DNA of 64,000 bases from Salinimicrobium sp050750585 (lineage in GTDB: Bacteria > Bacteroidota > Bacteroidia > Flavobacteriales > Flavobacteriaceae), in the NCBI RefSeq assembly GCF_050750585.1, contig NZ_JBOJLM010000005.1, forward strand, positions 223,202-287,201. The letters run 5' to 3'. A program made the position numbers and the translations under genes. Positions within the stretch are counted from its first letter, which is position 1, and every line of letters starts with the position of its first letter. The notes beneath the pieces are model-generated. The model was not told where the DNA came from, did no database searches, and was given only the letters and a program-made list of their open reading frames with translations. This document shows positions 1 through 8,292 of this stretch, one piece after another.

Positions 1-1
1 T

Positions 2-997
2 GCTTTTACTGCTATGAATCGCATCACACATATGCCGGTAAACGCACCTTTACTTTACCTGACAAGAGACAACAAGATTTCGGAACAAACCCTTCGGGAA
101 ATGAAAAGGCTTCGACCAGATGGGGTGCTACAGGATAAACGCACTGATGTTTATGCAGTAAATGTTCCGAAGGACCAGGTAAACAAAATTCGAGAGGTGT
201 TGGGATATCGTGTTCGAACATTTTACGAAGAAGATCCGGTAAAGTTAGCCTCAGTGCTGGATATGTGGCAAGCGGCTATGAAAGCAGATCATCCCGATGA
301 AGTCATCATCTCGGCAGTAGATCATCCCGATGGCGTAAAACACGGTATAGGTCCTATGGGGTGGAATGCCCATATGGGCAAAGGATTCGCCTGGGTTTAT
401 CAGGATTCCATTCCCCAGGCGACCCGGGATATTCTCAAAAGGAGATATGGAGATCATGGCTCATTTATGTACCTCACCGGTGGGCCAGATGTAATCTCAA
501 ATAAAGTTGCACAGGAACTAGGACAGTATGGGCTGGTCCGAAGAATTGATGGACCAAACGTTTTCGCTACTAACACAGTTAACGCTGGATATAAAGATTT
601 TGGCAGAAACTGGGGATGGTGGTGGGACTGGGAACCCAGATCTTTTGGCTGGGGAATTGCACAGGCAGGCCACAACTATATAATTGGAAATCCGGACGAT
701 ATGTTATCAATGATCCCGGCAGCAGTTTTGGGCCATATGGGAAAACACGGCCCTATTTTACTGGTCAAACCAGATAGTGTTCCTAAGGCCACTGCAGATT
801 ACCTAAAAATGGTTAAACCATTTAAAACAGGCCCCCAGGAAACCATCTTAAACTTCGCCTGGATCATTGGGGATACCACCTCTGTGAGCCTGGCGACCCA
901 GCAAAATTTGGATCGATTGTTATCACCTTTTGACATTCCGGCCGATACTTCGGCTTATTTAACGGAGGCGCCAACATTACAGGAAAAAAAAGATTAA
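2..997 (+). CDS. Cell-wall-binding-repeat-2-like protein, 5' end outside window
   Basis: The frame is open to the left edge (four codons precede the first ATG at 14), so the true N-terminus, probably with a signal peptide, may lie outside. The sequence holds about three diverged repeats of the CW_binding_2 type: 'LLYLTRDNKI..' near the visible start, 'SFMYLTGGPDVIS' near residue 150, and 'GPILLVKPDSVPKATADYL' near 250 followed by a 'WIIGDTTSVS' half-repeat. In Firmicutes this repeat binds cell-wall polymers; in a Gram-negative the role is unknown. A Trp-rich stretch (NWGWWWDWE, about residue 200) sits between repeats. A small membrane protein starts 1 nt after the stop, so the two are probably cotranscribed. 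Family call moderate, function not inferable. Confidence 0.6.
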   Translation, partial: AFTAMNRITHMPVNAPLLYLTRDNKISEQTLREMKRLRPDGVLQDKRTDVYAVNVPKDQVNKIREVLGYRVRTFYEEDPVKLASVLDMWQAAMKADHPDEVIISAVDHPDGVKHGIGPMGWNAHMGKGFAWVYQDSIPQATRDILKRRYGDHGSFMYLTGGPDVISNKVAQELGQYGLVRRIDGPNVFATNTVNAGYKDFGRNWGWWWDWEPRSFGWGIAQAGHNYIIGNPDDMLSMIPAAVLGHMGKHGPILLVKPDSVPKATADYLKMVKPFKTGPQETILNFAWIIGDTTSVSLATQQNLDRLLSPFDIPADTSAYLTEAPTLQEKKD

Positions 998-998
998 A

Positions 999-1352
999 AT
1001 GGAAAAACAAAACGAGAAGCAGAAAATGAAAAAACCAGAACCTGATCTAATGGTGGAGAGGACAAACAGAGATCCACATGGACAGCTCTTTTATCATCCA
1101 TCGATGCTCTCCATGGCGATTACAGGCGCTATTATAGGTGGTATTTTACTTGGATTCATTGCCTGGATGGTGGCCGATGGTGCATGGTCTGTGGTAGGTT
1201 TAGGGCAAATGTCGGCAGGAAATCGAGGACCGGGAGCTTTTTTCGGCTTTGTAGTAGGAAGCGGGATTGGAGGTCTGTTTGGTGGTCTTTTGGGCATCCA
1301 TTCTACTCTTCGGGAAAATAGAAGAGTATCAGAAGAAAAAAGTAGAAAGTAA
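999..1352 (+). CDS. Small glycine-rich two-helix membrane protein
   Basis: A 117-residue protein whose start lies 1 nt after the preceding stop, so translational coupling is likely. The first 37 residues are charged and probably cytoplasmic. Two hydrophobic glycine-rich helices follow (about 38-62 and 79-100), the second with GxxxG-like packing motifs (VVGSGIGGLFGGLLG) as in glycine-zipper membrane proteins, and the basic C-terminus (RENRRVSEEKSRK) is likely cytoplasmic. I do not recognise a named family. The context suggests a membrane partner of the upstream cell-wall-binding-repeat protein. Confidence 0.6.
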   Translation: MEKQNEKQKMKKPEPDLMVERTNRDPHGQLFYHPSMLSMAITGAIIGGILLGFIAWMVADGAWSVVGLGQMSAGNRGPGAFFGFVVGSGIGGLFGGLLGIHSTLRENRRVSEEKSRK

Positions 1353-1417
1353 TCCTATCTACACAAAGATAACTGAAGCAGGAAAATTTTAAATTAATAA
1401 AATAAAATCACAGAGTC

Positions 1418-1519
1418 ATGGAAACAGAAAGAGAACAAAAAAGAAAGAACATGTGGTACTGGATCATAGGAACAATAATAGTCATTGCACTGATCTGGTG
1501 GTGGGCAGAAGCCGCCTAA
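1418..1519 (+). CDS. Tandem mini membrane protein, copy 1 (33 aa)
   Basis: A short ORF reads METEREQKRKNMWYWIIGTI followed by a hydrophobic run ending WWWAEAA. It has a charged N-terminal arm of about 11 residues, one membrane helix and an aromatic/acidic end. An almost identical ORF follows 54 nt later, and the differences are mostly conservative, which argues strongly that both are translated. It is too short for most gene callers. The topology resembles small single-pass accessory proteins; no function can be assigned. Confidence 0.6.
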   Translation: METEREQKRKNMWYWIIGTIIVIALIWWWAEAA

Positions 1520-1573
1520 AAAGTACGGGAATTCTTATTCATTGAAATTTTAATCAATTAAACTTTCTAAACT

Positions 1574-1678
1574 ATGGAAACAGAGAGAGAACGGAAAAGA
1601 AAGAATATGTGGTACTGGATCATAGGAACGATAATAGTCATTGTACTGATATGGTGGTGGTGGGCAGAAGCTGCCTAA
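1574..1678 (+). CDS. Tandem mini membrane protein, copy 2 (34 aa)
   Basis: Paralogue of the preceding mini-ORF: the charged arm METERERKRKNMW is nearly identical, followed by one membrane helix and four tryptophans before AEAA (copy 1 has three). Substitutions such as Gln to Arg and Ala to Val keep the reading frame and the chemistry, suggesting selection on the peptide. The next 167 nt up to the dehydrogenase gene hold no further ORF or convincing terminator that I can see. Confidence 0.6.
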   Translation: METERERKRKNMWYWIIGTIIVIVLIWWWWAEAA

Positions 1679-1845
1679 AAAGCAATACAATTTTATACTT
1701 CAGTGGCTGCAGGCCTGGAAAAAGATATTTTTTTAGATTATGATGATCATAGTTATAAGCCGGCCGGCAGTCATTTTATAGTTTAACATGATCCCCTCTA
1801 CAACAAATTTAAGAAACTGCCCCCACTACAGTAAAAATTAAAAAG

Positions 1846-3297
1846 ATGAAGGAAAAATTTAGAATTATAATTTTCTTCGCTATTCTGGTGGGATTCCAAA
1901 GTTGCTATCGTATAATGCCTTCCAAAGGCGGCGGCCAGCTAAATGATGTTCCCGAAAAGCGAAATATAGAGCCCACTGATGTGCTTTTACCTGATGGGTA
2001 TAAAATAGAAGTCGTCACAGAAGGATTAACTTTTCCCACCGCCGTTACCTTTGATGAGGAAGGAAATACTTATGTTATAGAAGCAGGTTACTCCTATGGA
2101 GAAGTTTTTTTAGCTCCAAAATTGCTCAAAATACAGCCTAACGGTTCCACAACTACTCTATACATGGGTCAAAAAAATGGACCCTGGAATGGTATTACCT
2201 ATAGCAAGGGTTACTTTTATATAGCTGAAGGAGGGCAGGTCGAGGGAGGAAAAATACTCAAAGTTAGTAAAAAAGGTACTTCACAGGTATTGGTAGAGGG
2301 CTTACCAAGTCTTGGGGACCACCATACAAATGGCCCGGTCATAAAAGATGGGTATCTGTATTTTGGACAAGGCACAGCAACCAATTCCGGAATAGTGGGT
2401 AATGATAATGCCTCTTTTGGCTGGCTCCACCGCTTTCCAGATTTTCACGACATTCCGTGTAAGGATATTACTATAAACGTAATAAACAGTGAGACAAAAA
2501 ATGTCCTGAGCGAAAATTCCGATGATAAAGCAATTACAGGCCCCTTCCTTCCTTATAATCAAAAAGCCCAACGAAATCAGGTGATAAAGGGAGCAATTCC
2601 TTGTACGGGTGCTGTAATGCGGGTGCCAATCAATGGTGGCGATCTTGAGGTGGTAGCCTGGGGGTTCAGAAATCCTTACGGCCTCGCATTAGCCCCAGAT
2701 GGACAGATCTACGTTACCAATAACTCTTATGATGTTCGGGGCAGCCGGCCCGTTTGGGGAACAGGAGATTTGCTTTTTAAACTAGAGCAGGATGCCTGGT
2801 ATGGATGGCCAGACTACAATGGAAGTATGTCCATAACCCACCTGGAGGTGCCTGGAGAAGAAGACCCAAAAAAAATACTGGTGAATGATCCCGGTACGCC
2901 GCCACAGCCCGTGGCAAGTTTGGGGGTTCACTCCTCCTCCAACGGAATAAGTTTTTCCACAAATGAAGACTTTGGCTTTGAAGGCCAGGCTTTTATAGCC
3001 CAGTTTGGCGATATGGCACCCGGAGTAGGAAAGGTGTTGTCGCCCGTAGGATATCGGGTTGTACGTGTAGATGTAGCATCGGGAATAGTTGAGGATTTCG
3101 CCACTAATAAAGCGAAAAAGAATGGACCTGCCTCCTGGTTGGAAAAAGGAGGTTTGGAAAGACCGGTGTCAGTGCAGTTCAGTCCCGATGGTACTGCATT
3201 GTATGTGACAGATTTTGGAATCCTTGCAACGAGCAAGGAAGGTGCTAACCCTGTTAACAATTCTGGTGTGGTATGGAAAATTACAAGACAAGATTAA
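1846..3297 (+). CDS. Secreted beta-propeller sugar/sorbosone dehydrogenase-like lipoprotein
   Basis: A 483-residue protein with a lipoprotein signal (hydrophobic stretch ending in GFQSC, Cys about 20). The mature part has repeated propeller blades of the glucose/sorbosone dehydrogenase (GSDH, PQQ-dependent) type: 'FPTAVTFDEEGNTYVIEAGY' at the start, 'DHHTNGPVIKDGYLYFGQGT' mid-way, 'WGFRNPYGLALAPDGQIYVT' and a C-terminal 'RPVSVQFSPDGTALYVTDFG' blade. The family oxidises sugars or aldoses using periplasmic PQQ. Its 3' end overlaps by 25 nt a cytochrome c lipoprotein, a likely electron acceptor. The start at 1846 gives a well-formed signal peptide. Substrate unknown. Confidence 0.8.
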   Translation: MKEKFRIIIFFAILVGFQSCYRIMPSKGGGQLNDVPEKRNIEPTDVLLPDGYKIEVVTEGLTFPTAVTFDEEGNTYVIEAGYSYGEVFLAPKLLKIQPNGSTTTLYMGQKNGPWNGITYSKGYFYIAEGGQVEGGKILKVSKKGTSQVLVEGLPSLGDHHTNGPVIKDGYLYFGQGTATNSGIVGNDNASFGWLHRFPDFHDIPCKDITINVINSETKNVLSENSDDKAITGPFLPYNQKAQRNQVIKGAIPCTGAVMRVPINGGDLEVVAWGFRNPYGLALAPDGQIYVTNNSYDVRGSRPVWGTGDLLFKLEQDAWYGWPDYNGSMSITHLEVPGEEDPKKILVNDPGTPPQPVASLGVHSSSNGISFSTNEDFGFEGQAFIAQFGDMAPGVGKVLSPVGYRVVRVDVASGIVEDFATNKAKKNGPASWLEKGGLERPVSVQFSPDGTALYVTDFGILATSKEGANPVNNSGVVWKITRQD

Positions 3298-3650
3298 AAG
3301 GAAGAAATTACAGGTTTATAGCTATAGCGCTTCTATCAGGCATTGCCATTATTAGCTGCTCTGCCCCAAAGACAAAACCTTATGCTGAAGTGGTCACGCT
3401 GCCAACAGAGCAGCTTCAAAATGGGAGGATACTATTCAACAATTACTGTGCCTCCTGTCATCCTGGAGCAATGTCGGGTGTGGGGCTGGCTATTATAAAT
3501 AAACCTTTGCCAAAGGCTCTTATTAAATTTCAGATAAGAAACGGAATTGGTGTTATGCCCGCATTTAATGAAAAACAACTCTCAGATGAACAGGTAGAAA
3601 ATATCGCAGAATACCTGCGCTACTTGCGTATAAACAGGAACAAAGACTAA
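3273..3650 (+). CDS. c-type cytochrome lipoprotein
   Basis: A 125-residue single-haem cytochrome c: signal with lipobox-like IISC near residue 29, haem site CASCH near residue 60, and a distal Met ligand likely in 'GIGVMPAFNEKQLSDEQVEN', the usual class I arrangement before the last helix (IAEYLRYLR). The start lies 25 nt inside the upstream dehydrogenase gene in another frame, indicating tight coupling. It probably accepts electrons from that dehydrogenase and passes them to the respiratory chain. Confidence 0.85.
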   Translation: MENYKTRLKGRNYRFIAIALLSGIAIISCSAPKTKPYAEVVTLPTEQLQNGRILFNNYCASCHPGAMSGVGLAIINKPLPKALIKFQIRNGIGVMPAFNEKQLSDEQVENIAEYLRYLRINRNKD

Positions 3651-3689
3651 ATTCTGAGAAGTGAAATTACCAACACTGCATTTTTTCTT

Positions 3690-3947
3690 TTGTTTTTGTT
3701 CTCTGCCAACCTGCAGTTAAATGATCCGGACCCTCTGTTATGGTTTTTCATCCATTTATCTGGTGCAATATTATGCGCTTTTCCGTTTTTTAAAATAAGC
3801 TTTGCTGCCTTGTATTGGGTGGCCATGATTTTCTATACAGGTTATGCTGTTTACCTGTTATTCATTTCAGATGGGGTCCTTACCTGGTACAGTGAATATG
3901 GTACCGGGAACCTTGCCCAAACTATGAAGGCAGAAAAACAGTACTAG
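3690..3947 (+). CDS. TMEM220-family membrane protein, shortened or frameshifted
   Basis: About 85 residues with the TMEM220 signature QLNDPDPLLW followed by 'YTGYAVYLLFISDGVLTWYS'. It parallels the 130-residue protein at 6042-6434 but lacks that protein's last helix, ending soon after 'AQTMKAEKQY'. The start is unclear. The usable codon at 3690 is TTG and falls inside the first helix. The same frame is open back to the upstream cytochrome stop at 3648 and reads SEITNTAFF, which matches the MKIANGFF start of the full copy, while the only GTG (3661) is one base out of frame. Either a rare start codon near 3666 is used or one base has been lost. Confidence 0.6.
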   Translation: MFLFSANLQLNDPDPLLWFFIHLSGAILCAFPFFKISFAALYWVAMIFYTGYAVYLLFISDGVLTWYSEYGTGNLAQTMKAEKQY

Positions 3948-4019
3948 TAATAATAAAGTAGTTGAAGTAAAAGTAAATGCTCGCTACTAAAGAAAAACGA
4001 TAAAAATTAATTGATAGAT

Positions 4020-4331
4020 ATGAGAAAGAATGAAAAAGAAGTATTGGACGGGTACGTAGTGGATATTATTTGTCTTCGGCGTATTTCACCCTCGCAATAT
4101 ACTAATCAAGCAAGTGAGCATTCTACCGCCTGCGCTTTGATGGACCATTGCGTAGAAAGCGGTTATGGATTGATAGGGGAGAATAACGAGCTAAAACTGC
4201 TTGATCCCAAAGCTACCCCTCGCATTGTTGCCCTCTTAAAACAAACCGACAAAGACAAAGGTGTACGCCTTCGAGTGGAGCGGGAACAAAATGACCAAGA
4301 AATGACGACCACAAAGGTCTCGTTTGCTTAA
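4020..4331 (+). CDS. Conserved hypothetical protein with HxxxCALMxHC motif
   Basis: A 103-residue soluble protein. I take the ATG at 4020; an in-frame TTG at 4011 would add three residues. The centre carries 'EHSTACALMDHCVESGYGLI', with a His and two Cys in spacing that looks metal- or redox-related, followed by 'LLDPKATPRIVALLKQTDKDKGVRLRVERE' (motif spread over about residues 62-91). Proteins with a similar C-A-L-x-x-x-C/SGYG pattern occur in many bacteria without assigned function. The 3' end nearly abuts the downstream FNT channel gene. Confidence 0.5.
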   Translation: MRKNEKEVLDGYVVDIICLRRISPSQYTNQASEHSTACALMDHCVESGYGLIGENNELKLLDPKATPRIVALLKQTDKDKGVRLRVEREQNDQEMTTTKVSFA

Positions 4332-4350
4332 CCCGAAACAGTTAATCTAT

Positions 4351-5160
4351 ATGAAAGAAAAAAAGCCTAATCTGACAGAGTACAGGGAAGCAGAGGAGCG
4401 TAAACCTCCTTCCGCCAAAGTCATACATGATGCTATTTTTAAAGAAGCAATCTCAGAACTTTCCCGTTCATCCTCGGCATTATTCTGGTCAGGACTTGCA
4501 GCCGGATTATCTATGGGATTTTCTATGATTTCAGAAGGCTTGTTAAAGGCATATTTACCTGATGCCGATTGGAGCTTCCTGGTTTCTAACCTCGGCTATA
4601 GCGTAGGCTTTGTTATTGTGATTATGGGAAGGCAGCAGTTGTTCACAGAAAATACGCTAACACCAATATTACCTCTTCTGGAAAAAAAAAGCTATAGGAC
4701 GCTTTTAAACGTCCTACGCCTATGGGGAATTGTTCTTGTTGCTAATTTAGTAGGAGCTGCTATTGTAGCTTACGTGGCTGCCCGTACAGAGGTTTTTGAC
4801 CCGCACGTACAAAAGGCCTTTGCAGAAATTGGAAGTACTGCAATGGACCCTGGGTTTGAAACGACCTTGCTACGGGGTATATTTGCCGGATGGCTCATCG
4901 CATTGATTGTTTGGCTTATACCATACGAGAAAACTACAGGTTTTTGGGTAATAGTAATTTTGTCATATATTATTGGAATCGGACATTTTAGTCATGTAAT
5001 AGCAGGCTCTGTGGAAACTTTTACTCTGGCTTTTATGAACAAGGTAGGATGGTGGTCCGTCCTCGGCAACTATACACTACCTGCCCTTATCGGAAACATT
5101 ATAGGGGGCGTAATGATTGTGGCAGGAATTAATCACGCTCAGGTAAAATCAGATAATTAA
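4351..5160 (+). CDS. Formate/nitrite transporter (FNT) family channel, YfdC-like
   Basis: A 269-residue integral membrane protein with six predicted helices. Family landmarks include 'AGLAAGLSMGFSMIS' style helix 1, 'GFVIVIMGRQQLFTENTLT' (the conserved R-x-x-L-F-T-E-N segment), and 'GHFSHVIAGSVETF' with the pore-region histidine. The cytoplasmic N-terminus is about 40 residues and charged. FNT proteins move small monovalent anions; the YfdC-like branch has no firm substrate. I chose ATG 4351 over an in-frame TTG at 4324 because the TTG lies inside the upstream gene and adds a non-conserved tail. Confidence 0.85.
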   Translation: MKEKKPNLTEYREAEERKPPSAKVIHDAIFKEAISELSRSSSALFWSGLAAGLSMGFSMISEGLLKAYLPDADWSFLVSNLGYSVGFVIVIMGRQQLFTENTLTPILPLLEKKSYRTLLNVLRLWGIVLVANLVGAAIVAYVAARTEVFDPHVQKAFAEIGSTAMDPGFETTLLRGIFAGWLIALIVWLIPYEKTTGFWVIVILSYIIGIGHFSHVIAGSVETFTLAFMNKVGWWSVLGNYTLPALIGNIIGGVMIVAGINHAQVKSDN

Positions 5161-5367
5161 AAAAAACTCCTGGCAAACTAAAAGGCTACAGTTCTTTAAA
5201 GTTAATGGTAAAGAAGTCATTCTAAAAAATCACTCCCAAAGACAAAAATTACATTTAACACAATTTTTATGTAATTAAATTTTCAAGCTATTTAATTTGT
5301 AAAAGCGTTTAATACTCAATCAAATTAAGCTTAAATCAGAAATAACTTCTAACCAAATAATCTAAAA

Positions 5368-5931
5368 ATGGAAAATAATCAAAACAACAAAAAGCCTTAC
5401 ATAAAGTTTTTTTTAATGATAGCAACTTCAATGATTGCCATGTTCTTTCTGATGTATGCTCATTCTTACCAAATTATAGATCATTTTTGGTATAGTGAAA
5501 CCAGATTGTTTATGACAATGATCATGGGAGGGGCAATGATCATTATTATGTTATTGTATATGCTCAACATGTACAAAAACAAAAAAGCTAATATGCTCAC
5601 TCTTGCTTTCGGAGTTATACTAATAGGTGGTTCGATATGGCTGGTACGAAGCCAGGTAACTGTTTCAGATACAGATTACATGGAAGGCATGATACCTCAC
5701 CATTCAATCGCAATTTTAACCAGCGAACGTTCTCAAATAGAAGATGTTAGGGTAAGAGAGCTTGCAGATAAAATCATTAAGGCGCAGCGTAGGGAGATCA
5801 TGGAAATGCAATGGCTAATAAATGACATAAGAGAAAACGGCATAGTAGAAACAGAGGAAGAAAAAAAGGAACGTCCGGTTCCAGATTTTGAAGGTACGGT
5901 CGAGAAAGAGACCATAGATCTATATGAATAA
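5368..5931 (+). CDS. DUF305-domain membrane protein
   Basis: A 187-residue protein with three hydrophobic helices (about 12-30, 47-66, 75-92) followed by a DUF305 four-helix segment: 'DYMEGMIPHHSIAILTSERS' carries the conserved H-H pair and 'KIIKAQRREIMEMQWLINDI' the second helix. DUF305 proteins are ferritin-like, often found with copper or other metal-resistance genes. The acidic tail (ETEEEKKERPVPDFEGTVEKE) is unassigned. It stands alone after 207 nt without a gene, so it probably has its own promoter, though I found no perfect -7 element. Confidence 0.8.
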   Translation: MENNQNNKKPYIKFFLMIATSMIAMFFLMYAHSYQIIDHFWYSETRLFMTMIMGGAMIIIMLLYMLNMYKNKKANMLTLAFGVILIGGSIWLVRSQVTVSDTDYMEGMIPHHSIAILTSERSQIEDVRVRELADKIIKAQRREIMEMQWLINDIRENGIVETEEEKKERPVPDFEGTVEKETIDLYE

Positions 5932-6041
5932 CTAAATTCTTGCTAAATCGGCTAATCTTCTTAAATCACGTTTATAACTTTAAATGAGAACCTCCAGCAC
6001 CTTGTGGGGCGAAGCTGACTAATGTTCAAAACCAACTTTTC

Positions 6042-6434
6042 GTGAAAATAGCCAATGGATTTTTTGCAGTAATTTTTCTTGTTTCTGCCGCTATACAACA
6101 CAACGACCCGGATCCACTTTTATGGATGTCAATATATGGCTACGGTGCACTGATCTGTACCCTGGCGATTTTCCGGAAGGATAGTAGGATTTTACATTAT
6201 GCAGGCCTGGCCGTTTTCGTTTCTTACGCTGTGTATTTGTTTTTTATTCATAACGGCGTCTACACCTGGTTCAGCTTGCATTCTGCAGAAAATATCACCG
6301 GATCAATGTCAGATGAAAAACCATGGATTGAAGCCACCCGGGAATTTTTCGGGCTTCTTATTCTCAGTTTTGCCCTTTTATTAAACCTGATCTTTCGAAA
6401 ACAGAGAAAAGGCTCTACCTCTTCCTATAGCTGA
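6042..6434 (+). CDS. TMEM220-family membrane protein
   Basis: A 130-residue protein with four predicted helices. The TMEM220 hallmark 'AAIQHNDPDPLLWMSIYGYG' follows helix 1, and 'YAVYLFFIHNGVYTWFS' matches the shorter relative at 3690-3947. The start is GTG at 6042 (reads MKIANGFF), which places helix 1 correctly. The basic C-terminus (RKQRKGSTSSYS) suggests a cytoplasmic end. Function unknown; it lies just before the ebo cluster but need not belong to it. Confidence 0.75.
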   Translation: MKIANGFFAVIFLVSAAIQHNDPDPLLWMSIYGYGALICTLAIFRKDSRILHYAGLAVFVSYAVYLFFIHNGVYTWFSLHSAENITGSMSDEKPWIEATREFFGLLILSFALLLNLIFRKQRKGSTSSYS

Positions 6435-6525
6435 AATTAAGATAAATACAACAGAGGATGAAGATTAGATTTCTTATATTAAAAAGGCATTGGCACATCG
6501 AACTGCAACCAAAAATTTAATCACA

Positions 6526-7365
6526 ATGAAACAGCCACAAAAACTACTGCTAGATTGGATCGCTGAGGTTTGTTCTTCAGAAGAAGTAAAATGGCTTGAG
6601 GAGGAAGAAAAAAAGTTCAGATCTCAAGGAAATGAGAGGGATCTGGTATTAGCTTTTTCTAAGGTTCCTCGAAAAATTACCCGAAAAGATCTGAATATTG
6701 GGCCTGAAGAAACCTTTAAGGCGCAAACGCTGAAAAAGAATTGGCATCCGGAGAATCTTGATTCAGAGCAGGCGGCAAGAATTCTGCTTCTGCTTTCTTT
6801 TGCGTCAGAGAAGCCGGAAGAATTTTCAGGTACAGTTGAAAAATTGTTGGAAACTGCAGATCTAAATGAACAAATCACTATTTATTCAGCTCTACCATTG
6901 TTTCCTAATCCTGAAAGATTTCTCCAAATAGCTTACAGCGGTACCCGTTCTAATGCTACCTCTGTCTTTGACACCATTACATTGGAAAATCCTTATCCTT
7001 ATGAACATTTTTCAGAAGAAGCTTATAATCGGCTGGTACTTAAAGCCGCTTTTATGGAGAGGCCTTTTTGGAAAATTGTCGGCATCCCCGAACGTGCCAA
7101 TCCGGTACTTGCTGAGTTACTGCTGGATTTGGTCTCAGAAAGATGGTCTGCCGGCAGGGAGTTTAATCCACTCGTCTGGCGATTAATTACTCCTGCCTTA
7201 ACTGAAAATCGCTTTCGGGAATTTAAAACAAGGGCAAAACAAATGGATCCCATAAATGAAGAAGCTGTTGTTCTTGCTTATGAGCAACATAAAAATTCTT
7301 CAACTCCGGATTCCCGAAAGTGGGAAGAATTACTTGAAAAATGGGAAACTCAAATACACACCTAA
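6526..7365 (+). CDS. eboA: EboA-like protein, first gene of the ebo cluster
   Basis: A 279-residue soluble, largely helical protein with no catalytic motif I can name. The assignment rests on position (immediately upstream of eboB-F in the usual order) and on EboA-like features: helical repeats with 'EEAYNRLVLKAAFMERPFW', 'NPVLAELLLDLVSERWSAGR' and 'NPLVWRLITP'. I chose ATG 6526 over an in-frame TTG at 6490. The next gene starts 10 nt after its stop. In cyanobacteria the ebo cluster is needed to get a scytonemin precursor to the periplasm (established there); the cargo here is unknown. Confidence 0.75.
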   Translation: MKQPQKLLLDWIAEVCSSEEVKWLEEEEKKFRSQGNERDLVLAFSKVPRKITRKDLNIGPEETFKAQTLKKNWHPENLDSEQAARILLLLSFASEKPEEFSGTVEKLLETADLNEQITIYSALPLFPNPERFLQIAYSGTRSNATSVFDTITLENPYPYEHFSEEAYNRLVLKAAFMERPFWKIVGIPERANPVLAELLLDLVSERWSAGREFNPLVWRLITPALTENRFREFKTRAKQMDPINEEAVVLAYEQHKNSSTPDSRKWEELLEKWETQIHT

Positions 7366-7375
7366 ATATTGACAT

Positions 7376-8287
7376 ATGAAATTTATAGATCCACACATTC
7401 ACATGACATCCCGAACTACAGATGACTACAGCCGTATGCGCGAGGCAGGAATTGTAGCTATAATTGAACCTTCTTTTTGGCTTGGCCAGTTACGAACAAA
7501 TGTTGGCACATTTAAAGACTATTACAGTAGCCTTATAGGCTGGGAAAGGTTCAGGGCGAGTCAGTTCGGGATCAAACACTATTGCACCATCGGCCTTAAT
7601 TCAAAGGAAGCCAATAATGAAGAACTGGCAGAACAAGTGATGGATCTGCTGCCCCGGTTTGCTCTCAAGGAAGGTGTTGTGGGAATAGGGGAAATAGGAT
7701 TTGACGAACAAACAAAAGCAGAAGAAAAATACTTCAGAAAACAGCTGGACCTGGCAAAAGAGCTGGAACTACCGGTGCAGATCCATACACCGCACAGGGA
7801 CAAGAAAAAAGGTACTTCTTTAAGCATGGATATATGCCTGGAGCATGGACTTGACCCGGAATGGGTAGTAATAGACCACAACAACGAAGAGACAGTCAAA
7901 GAAGTTCTGGACAGAGGTTTTTGGGCAGGGTTTACTATATATCCCAACACCAAAATGGGAAATGAACGTATGGTGGAGGTTGTGAAGCAATACGGTTCAA
8001 AGAATATATTCATAAACAGTGCCGCCGACTGGGGGATTAGTGATCCTCTCGCAGTCCCAAAAACAGCTGCCCTAATGCAAAGAAGAGGTATTGATCAAAA
8101 GGATATTGAAAAGGTAACCTACGGCAATGCACTGGTTGCATTTGGACGCAGCGGACAAATGAAAGAAGAGGACTGGGAAACAGAAAAAGAAATTGATCTC
8201 AATGCTAAATTCTCGGGGAATTCGGTTCTACGTGGGGAACAAATTCCGACTTCTCAATCTAACGAAGAGGACATCCTAATAAAGTAG
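7376..8287 (+). CDS. eboB: EboB: TatD-family metal-dependent hydrolase
   Basis: A 303-residue TIM-barrel amidohydrolase-like protein. Metal ligands are visible in order: HxH in 'FIDPHIHMTS' at the N-terminus, 'GVVGIGEIGFDE' (Glu), 'LPVQIHTPHRD' (His), 'WVVIDHNNEE' (His) and 'NSAADWGISDP' (Asp). This matches TatD-type DNases/hydrolases, and the ebo version is a recognised branch. It follows eboA by 10 nt and precedes eboC by 5 nt. The substrate is not known; DNase activity should not be assumed. Confidence 0.85.
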   Translation: MKFIDPHIHMTSRTTDDYSRMREAGIVAIIEPSFWLGQLRTNVGTFKDYYSSLIGWERFRASQFGIKHYCTIGLNSKEANNEELAEQVMDLLPRFALKEGVVGIGEIGFDEQTKAEEKYFRKQLDLAKELELPVQIHTPHRDKKKGTSLSMDICLEHGLDPEWVVIDHNNEETVKEVLDRGFWAGFTIYPNTKMGNERMVEVVKQYGSKNIFINSAADWGISDPLAVPKTAALMQRRGIDQKDIEKVTYGNALVAFGRSGQMKEEDWETEKEIDLNAKFSGNSVLRGEQIPTSQSNEEDILIK

Positions 8288-8292
8288 AATAA

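Noticed and set aside
1418..1678. Possible CRISPR-like or other non-coding repeat
   Set aside because: Only two units, and the differences respect codons; better read as duplicated mini-genes.
7579..8013. 144-codon minus-strand ORF inside eboB
   Set aside because: Antisense to conserved TatD motifs; no independent signals.
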